Assembly: GCF_907164915.1 (NCBI RefSeq)
Contig: NC_061867.1
Coordinates: forward strand, 26,760,308 to 26,824,307
Length of the DNA stretch: 64,000 nt
From: Impatiens glandulifera
Taxonomy: Eukaryota; Streptophyta; Magnoliopsida; Ericales; Balsaminaceae
Direction of reading: 5' to 3'
Shown here: positions 57,612 to 64,000 of the stretch, piece by piece
Numbering within the stretch: the first letter of the stretch is position 1
How the letters are laid out: every line of letters begins with the position of its first letter
Translations under genes and position numbers: made by a program
Notes under the pieces: generated by a model
Told to the model about the DNA's origin: nothing
The model's input: only the letters and a program-made list of their open reading frames with translations
Database searches by the model: none

Positions 57612-57976
57612 TGTTAGAATTTGTATCTCCCAAATCCGACCAGCTTGAAACAATCTGTAAAAACACAAGAAAAAAGAACACAATAACACACAGATTTATA
57701 GTGTTTCACTCAAATTGAGCTACATCCACTTCAGCCACCACCAGATTTCACTATGAAGAAGAAGGAATACAGAGTTTTTGCCTCACACTTTATCTCTCTA
57801 GAATTCTGTCTCCACAATGTAAACCCTTAATAATTACATATTTATAGGGTAAACATTCAGGTAATAAACCTAAATAACTTTGGTCAGGCCCAAGCCCAAA
57901 ACCAAAAAAGATAAACCCAATAAACTCTAATTAACAATGTAGAGTTTATTATAAGTGTATGCTCCATAACTCAACA
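57612..57976 (-). repeat. 5' LTR of the complete Copia element
   Basis: 365 bp with TG/CA ends. The PBS follows after two bases on the minus strand. Confidence 0.95.
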
Positions 57977-58094
57977 GAGGGCATTCTATAGACACTTAAT
58001 TTTTACAACCTGAAATTAAAATATATCTGTCTAGTCTAGTATAATAATCATACTTGATTATAAGACCAGAGAACAAAAATCAAAAAAGTTTTTT

Positions 58095-58340
58095 TTCTCA
58101 AAATATGAGAAAATCAAGCCCAACGTAGTTCATTGCAAAAGAAATAATTATTTTTTGGGACCGAATCTTGTGAGAGGTTGCCTACACACTCTCATAATAT
58201 GAGAAAATCAGGCCCGCCATAGTTCATTTTAAAATAAATTATTATTTTTTGGACCGAACCTTGTGAGTGGTTGCCTACGTACTCTCATAATATGAAAAAA
58301 TCAGGCCCGACGTAGTTCATTTTACAAAAACAAGTCTACA
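58095..58340 (+). repeat. Tandem repeat, three units of about 94 bp
   Basis: Units start at atatgagaaaatcargccc (58103, 58197, 58290). Each carries cgtagttcatt, ttttttggaccgaa and cttgtgagaggttgcctac. They lie just downstream of the Tat/Ogre-type gag in element orientation. Confidence 0.9.
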
Positions 58341-60210
58341 TATTCTTGTTGTGAAACCTCTTCCTCCTTTAGCCTTATGTTTCTTGCTTTCGATGTCATT
58401 GACATGTAACCCAAACCGTCATTGTTTGTTGTATGCACTCTTCAATATCGTCACCACAAATATGAGTAACGATTATAAGTTTTTCATCTTCAACTATCAA
58501 ACATGACGGATCACTCCTGTCTATCAGAGCTTCACGCACCTCGATTAGATTCACTATATGAGTTGGTAGGGGTTTCGATTTAGCCTTTGGGACTGAGATG
58601 ATCTTATCGTCATTAAATTTTTAATCACGCCTCTTAGTGAAAGAAAATAATTTATCCCATGCCCTTTAGTTTGATGGTATTCACACCACTCATTCGGAAA
58701 CCACCTTAACATAGGCCTATTGGGATTCGGGGTTAGGACCTGGATTATGTTCTTTTACTTTAAAATCTGGAGAACTTCAGATAGTGTCATTCCTATATTT
58801 TCAAACTTCTTGGGTAGCTTAGGTGTAAACAAAGTAGTTCCTTTAAATAGTGTGGGATAATATGGATGGAGTCTAGAGGATGATCCCTGAAAGTGCCATT
58901 GCCCGACATTCATGATATTTAATGTTTTTATATCCCATACATCGACAATGTAGTTTACTTGTGCCTTAGACTTTTTCTGATTAAAATGAGGATTGCTTTG
59001 GTATGCCGACCTACCCTCAATGAATTCTTTCTTTAACGCATCGTCCTATCCCATTCCAGAAGCAATTAAGTCTTCCATGAAAGCATATTTGTTGACCAAC
59101 ATGACTTTGGTGTACGCTACATTCATGTTACCGTAGATTATATCCACTTGAGTTTGTTTATACGGTAGTCCTTTGATTAGTGAATCCATGACCTTCCTCT
59201 ATCAACGCGCGTTTCAAAAGTTTCACTCGGACCCTACTTAATACTATAAGTTTTCTCTCATGCTTTTCCACCTTCAAGAATATATCGCATGGGCTTATGA
59301 ATACCTTGGCTAGTTCTTCAATAGTCTGGTGTTCAACTATGTTTTGACGTAAATACCACTCAAGTGCCACTTCTTCAAGATATTTAGGGAACAATTGTTA
59401 TACCATGGGCTCCCTGAGTGTAAGAGCATGATGTTCGTCAAGTACATGTTCATAAAGGATACTAGATCTTTATTTCCGACATACTTGGTCAGATGTGGTA
59501 ATTTTAGTCCGTGAGGGACCACAACCCTCTTAGCTTAGTTGCCTTTAACCCAAATCTTCAACTTTCAACTCCGTGTGTTGACCTTCCTTTAGTTAGGGCA
59601 TCTATTTGTGCCTTCATTTCGATTTGAGAAGCCCTGAGTTGTACTATTCGATCGCTCTGACTAGCTGGCTATATCGATGTTGTTGGGATGACTAGTGGCG
59701 ATGTAGTTTGTTCTACAACAGGTGAAGAGGTTTCCGTCTTTAAAGATTGTTTAGTTTTGGTATTCGTACTCCATCCTTGAGGCATGCCTAGTACTATAGA
59801 CTCTATCTTTTTCAGTTCTTCAATCACAACTTTATTCCCTTCTCGGATCCGTTGTAGCCTTAGTATCTCAAGAGTGGCTTCCCGAGATTCGTCGTTATCT
59901 GATGCTTACCATGATTCTACTAACACCTCATCTTTGGGGTCATGTATCGTATGAGTGGCTGATACATTAGGCTCAGGGGGGTTAGTGTGTCTTCTAGTAG
60001 CCCTGGACTTTGGGTTTGTTTGTTTAGTGGATTAAGTAACTACCTCATACAATCTAGTAGTAAAGTAAAGACATCTTCTCGTTGAGACTCTCTACTTGGA
60101 TCCCCGAAATAACGCCAAAGATAGTTTTCTTATCGACCATTAGTCTAGGAGGAATGGTGGGCGATGCAGATTGCGATGTTAATTCCGTATCAGACATTTT
60201 TCGGATGAAA
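58340..60210 (-). pseudogene. Gag of a Tat/Ogre-like Ty3-gypsy element, degraded
   Basis: On the minus strand the frame 59522-59337 has LKLPHLTKYVGNKD and YLTNIMLLHSGSP, and 59394-59158 has FPKYLEEVALEWYLRQN and TIEELAKVFIS. This is the typical retrotrans_gag core of Tat-lineage elements. Further on, near 58690, is a zinc-finger-like piece (EWCEYHQTKGHG). A serine-rich N-terminal part runs up to about 60210. Frames are broken many times. Together with the PBS and LTR to the right it forms the 5' half of a minus-strand element. Protease and polymerase are not seen, and DNA beyond 58095 is of uncertain origin. Confidence 0.75.
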
Positions 60211-61232
60211 CGTCCTGCTGTGAGATCACGTGTGTGACCCGTGGTGAAAATGTTAAGTCTGTAGAACCAACGAGAAGAGTGAGTTCAAAACAAGTAGTGA
60301 GGACAAGCGGTGTCACCTTTATATACATATGTGTCCTAACCATAATAGGCGTCCAATTTCCAATTCATTTTAAAGCGTGTTATATTTCGATGTGAGATAA
60401 ACATTAATAACTCAAAAGGAAAATAAATAACATAAGAAGCAATTTAGTTCAGGTTCTTCATTGTTTGTTTGCTGATTCATTTCTAGCTCTAGTCTACTTC
60501 CGTGTTGTTTTCTTCATAAAATTCCCCAGATTATTAGCCTTTTTTCTTAGCTCGCATATAACACTTGAATCTCCTAGTCTTCACGGTTAACGATCTTATA
60601 TTTGTATAACTCAAGACAACAACTCGTTATGTTAAACATTTTAATTTTTTCTTCTATTTTCAAGCAGAATTTAGAATGTACTTGTGGACGCCTATCTCAT
60701 CTATATGATTACATGTATTTATCATATATAGTTGTTACATATTATAAAAGACTTTGCGACGTGGCTTTGTTGCTCGACAGGACGAGACGAGGCAACGACT
60801 TGGTAGAACTAGGTTTTGGGATTTTTTTTTATCTAAAGTTGCTGTGGCTTAAAAGAAGAGCTTGTCTCCTCAATTTGGACATTTCCCATCGCCGCTATTT
60901 CAAAATCTCTCATTTTTAAGAATAAGGGATATTTGAATAGAAGAGAGGGTTAACCTAGGGTTTTTCCTAGGTTTTCCTCAACTCACAAATCACATAAAGC
61001 CTCAAAGGCGGGTTGAGATCGTCATTCCACATGTACAATACTAGCACATAATCAATAGATGTATAAGCTTTGTCCAATGATGTATACCTTATACTATCTT
61101 CACAATGGAGCCCCAAAGCTCATGCACATTAAGAAAACAAAAATCCGGGTCTTTAATACCCATGTAAGTGTAAAATATCTTTTCCTAAAAATGGATGGCC
61201 AAATATTATTTTCAAGTTAAGCATCAAAAATT
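60211..61232 (-). other. Leader between gag and PBS of the Tat/Ogre-like element
   Basis: No gene is recognised. A 105-codon plus-strand frame (60602-60919) shows no family features. Long 5' leaders are usual in this lineage. Confidence 0.5.
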
Positions 61233-61249
61233 CCCCAGTAGAGTCGCCA
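61233..61249 (-). promoter_or_regulatory. tRNA-Arg-type primer binding site
   Basis: The minus strand reads TGGCGACTCTACTGGGG, one base off the Ogre-type site. It follows a six-base spacer after a TACA end of the presumed LTR, the same arrangement as at 1541-1564. Confidence 0.7.
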
Positions 61250-61255
61250 GAAAAC

Positions 61256-62500
61256 TGTACGCGTTTAAAAAATGTCCCCCCACAAAAACAAATTTTATTT
61301 TTATTTTTAAGAAATAAATATAAAATATAAATATCTCTTTGAAAAGTTTGAAATAAAATTAAATCAAATCGGGGATTGTTTAAAAACCAGTTTGTGACTA
61401 AAGAGCACTACCTAAATTTTCTTATAAAATTAGGAAAAATAAATTATTGGCATATAAAATAATAACGCCTTTGAAAAGAGATCCTTTAAGGGTTCGGTGC
61501 TTAGTTACACGTGAAAAAAGGTTTTGGCGCTATATCTTACACGCCTGTTAAAAAAAACAGTCTCTACTACTAATATTTTAGCCATTTTTAGAAAATAATT
61601 TACACTTATTTTATCTATTTATTTGTCAATTCCTATCCGATCTAAAATATTAATATTAAATTTAAAGGTAATACTTATTAAATATAATAACGAGTAATAA
61701 TAATAATAATTCACAAATAAATAAATAAATTGAGAAAAAAAATGAGAAAATAAAGAGAATTAAAATTTATTATATTCATATATTAATTTTATGATTATAA
61801 ATAAATCAACCTGCGAATTTTTTAGTTTTTATAAAATAGTTAAAGACATTTAAATTTTAAAATTAAATAATACTGAAATATGAGTAATTTGTATAATCTT
61901 TTTGGTTGTTATTCTTGAGCAAAAGCAGCTTGAGAATAACAAACTATTTTTTCTAATCTTAAAATTAAAATTTATATATTTTTAATATAAAGTTAATTCA
62001 AAATATAATTCACCAAAATGAAAAAAAAACTTTAACCCACTTTAGTAGTTAATATCAATTAACATTTAATAAAATTAAACCGTAAATGAAATAACTCACA
62101 TTAAAGTAGAAAATTGAAATGATAAGACAAAATGAGAGCTGAGTTGAGCTTATAGTGAACTTAAATGTTTCTTAAAATGTTAGAAGCTTCTTGAACAAAT
62201 AAGAAACTCTCAAACAACCTTACAAACACGGAAAAAAAGTAAAAAAAAATTGTGAATATGACTCAAGCCTTTATGCTTTTTTTTTTTTTCTTCCTCTTTT
62301 TTTTTTCTTCTCCTCTCTAGCGTTGCTGCGATGTTGATATTTACAGTGGTCTCTTTCCCCTCCAAGATGTAATTTACGGAAAGAATTTTGCACCACTACT
62401 AGTTTTGCCCGGTCATTTGCACCACTACTAGTTTTGTCCGGTCATTTAGAATTTTTGTGGCTGTAAATAATATCCCTTTTTTCTCTCATTATTTTTCTTA
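61256..62500 (-). repeat. Presumed 5' LTR of the Tat/Ogre-like element
   Basis: The inner edge is set by the PBS and the outer edge is approximate. It has the gcgctatat/acgcc motif at about 61530 shared with the LTRs at 1564 and 28093. A 27-bp tandem pair (gcaccactactagttttg) lies at about 62389-62446. The partner LTR is not in view. Confidence 0.5.
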
Positions 62501-62827
62501 ATTCCTGAAAAAAAAACAAATAAATTAAAATTAGTATGTATTAATTTTATTTATCCTACTTACTTACACAAATAAACTAATATTAATATATATTTATATA
62601 TTAACCTATTTATTTGTTTATATATTTTATAATATAAAATAACATTTTTAATAATAAATTAAATCATTTAAAATTCAACATGTTTATAAAATTATTATTT
62701 ATTTTATTTGCAAGATTCAATATTATTGCTCCAACTAATTTTATATTTTTAAACAAAATCATTTGGTAGCCACCAAATTTATTTAAAAGTACAAATTTGG
62801 GGAACATAAATGAGTGTCTATTGGTAC
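62501..62827. other. AT-rich spacer before the hAT-like element
   Basis: Nothing is recognised. It ends with attggtac (62820-62827), the presumed target duplication of the next element. Confidence 0.5.
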
Positions 62828-63997
62828 TAGGGGTATAAACGAGTCAAGCCGAGCTCGAACTAGCCTTGACTCGAGTTCGGCTCAACTCATTTTTTATTGG
62901 CTCGGCTCGAGCTCGATCGAGTTTTAAATATTAAGCTCGAACTCGGCTCGATCAAATAATCATAGGCTCGAGTTTGGCTCGAAAGACTTGAATTTAAATA
63001 TATTTATATATTAATTTCTTGTATTAAAAAAAACATAATAGAAGTCGAAATTCCATTCATCTGACCGTACAACCCTCGACATATTTTTTGTTTTACGCCC
63101 TGTAAATCCTCAATTAGGACTTGGTTCACATAAGAATGGACTTATTAATTCGCATAAGAACACACGTAGAATACCTAAGAAAGTTATTTTATGTTTAAGC
63201 AAGTTTGAGAAGAATATTTTCAAGTTGTGTATTGCATTTGAGATGAACTTGAAAACATATTAGACTCTATTATGTTTATTTTGAAAAATAAAACACTTTA
63301 TAGTGAAATAAAAATAATTATATATCTTATAAAATCTAACACATTAAGATTGCGTATATTAAATAATATTACAATATAATTATATTTTGATTTAATTTTC
63401 AAAAATTATGTTTATGTAATTAAATTAATATCAAATCTATTTATTTCCTTGTAACTTATAATTATTATATATATTTTTAATTTATAAATATTATTTTGAC
63501 ATATCTCAATAAATACTTTATTGTTAAATAAAAATAATTTTATATCTTATAAAATATAATACATTGAGATTTTATATATTAAATAATATTAAAATATAAT
63601 TATATTTTGATTTAAATTTTAAAAATTAAAAAATAAATTTCTATAATTAAATTAATATCAATTTTATTTATTTCCTTTATAAGTATTATATACTATATTT
63701 TTTTTTAACTTATAAGTATATTTTGGGGAGGCCCATAAGCAATAAGCCCATAGATAATATTATGGGTATGTTTAAAATTTTGATTAAAAAGTAAATATAA
63801 TAAAAATAAGGATATGATTAGGCTCGAAAAAGTTTGACTAACCATCAAGCGAGTCTTACCTAATCTCGAATTCGGCTCGAATCTTAAACGAGTTGGCTCG
63901 AGCTTGGCTCGAATTCAATTTTGACCGAACTCGAATTGAGCTTTGACCGAGCCACTCGCGAGCAGCTCATGAGCGGATCGACTCATTTACACCCCTA
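62828..63997. mobile_element. hAT-like non-autonomous DNA transposon, 1170 bp
   Basis: The ends are inverted: taggggtataaacgagtc at left and, on the other strand, taggggtgtaaatgagtc at right. Both ends are packed with ggctcgagctcg-type subterminal repeats (62845-62985 and 63820-63970). The left flank is attggtac and the right flank starts att before the window ends, which fits an 8-bp target duplication. No transposase frame is present. The AT-rich middle contains a direct repeat of about 225 bp (63295 and 63520). Superfamily assignment rests on end shape and the predicted 8-bp duplication. Confidence 0.75.
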
Positions 63998-64000
63998 ATT

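Larger units (their letters stand above)
53231..57976 (-). mobile_element. Complete Copia LTR retrotransposon (Tork/Tnt1-like), minus strand
   Basis: LTRs are 53231-53598 and 57612-57976, both from tgttag to ctcaaca. The target duplication gaggg is at 53226-53230 and 57977-57981. On the minus strand an iMet-type PBS with one mismatch (tagtatcagagc) lies at 57609-57598, and a purine tract lies by the left LTR. Gag, protease, integrase, reverse transcriptase and RNase H follow in order in one reading frame, broken by stop codons. At 4746 bp it is a full-sized element, and its LTRs are closely similar. It lies in DNA of Tat/Ogre type. Confidence 0.96.

Noticed and set aside
60602..60919. Plus-strand frame of 105 codons
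   Set aside because: It lies in the leader of a minus-strand gypsy element and has no recognisable features.

Overview
This window is nuclear DNA from a flowering plant, most likely a eudicot. It is AT-rich, has long gene-free stretches, GT-AG introns and dense retrotransposons. Only three genes look intact: a non-specific lipid-transfer-like protein (35944-36312, minus), an IQ-motif plus BAG-domain co-chaperone (45446-45922, plus) and a short FAR1-type DNA-binding protein in three exons (46330-48939, minus). The last two converge tail to tail. A sulfite-exporter-type (TauE/SafE) gene at 9366-10185 is a decayed pseudogene that still carries its introns.

Layout. (1) 1-8499 and 26523-39270 are two direct copies of one segmental duplication. 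Each copy carries an endogenous caulimovirid fragment, a long LTR with a tRNA-Arg-type primer binding site (Tat/Ogre-like Ty3-gypsy), and several kb of AT-rich DNA. Copy B holds an extra 4.1 kb that contains a 2.3-kb tandem duplication and the lipid-transfer gene. Copy A lacks this block between short aatta repeats. (2) 8500-13374 holds the TauE/SafE pseudogene and a CACTA transposon end. (3) 13375-24169 is a three-deep nest of LTR retrotransposons, and every layer keeps its 5-bp target duplication: a deleted plus-strand Copia element (AATAT), a minus-strand Tork/Tnt1-like Copia element (CAAGT), and a 2.3-kb minus-strand gag-only element (GAATG). Two SINE-type insertions lie in the outer gag. 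(4) 25310-27370 is the 3' end of an endogenous pararetrovirus, including its promoter and poly(A) region. (5) 39392-44801 is an old minus-strand Copia element interrupted by a 649-bp PIF/Harbinger-type MITE with TTA target duplications. (6) 44802-49140 is the gene island. The second intron of the FAR1 gene is packed with SINE-like units. (7) 51150-52560 is a two-tier minisatellite. (8) 53231-57976 is a complete minus-strand Copia element (TSD GAGGG) whose whole polyprotein stays in one frame, broken only by nonsense codons. (9) 58095-62500 is a degenerate Tat/Ogre-type gag, PBS and LTR. (10) 62828-63997 is a hAT-like non-autonomous element that ends three bases from the window edge.

The most informative signals are the fully resolved nest with its gag-only element, the presence/absence of the lipid-transfer gene between duplicate copies, the start codon that appears to be split by an intron in the FAR1-type gene, the Copia element inactivated only by stop codons, and the interleaved 72/44-bp minisatellite. 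I found no evidence for an entirely new gene system. Identities are estimates by eye, not computed.
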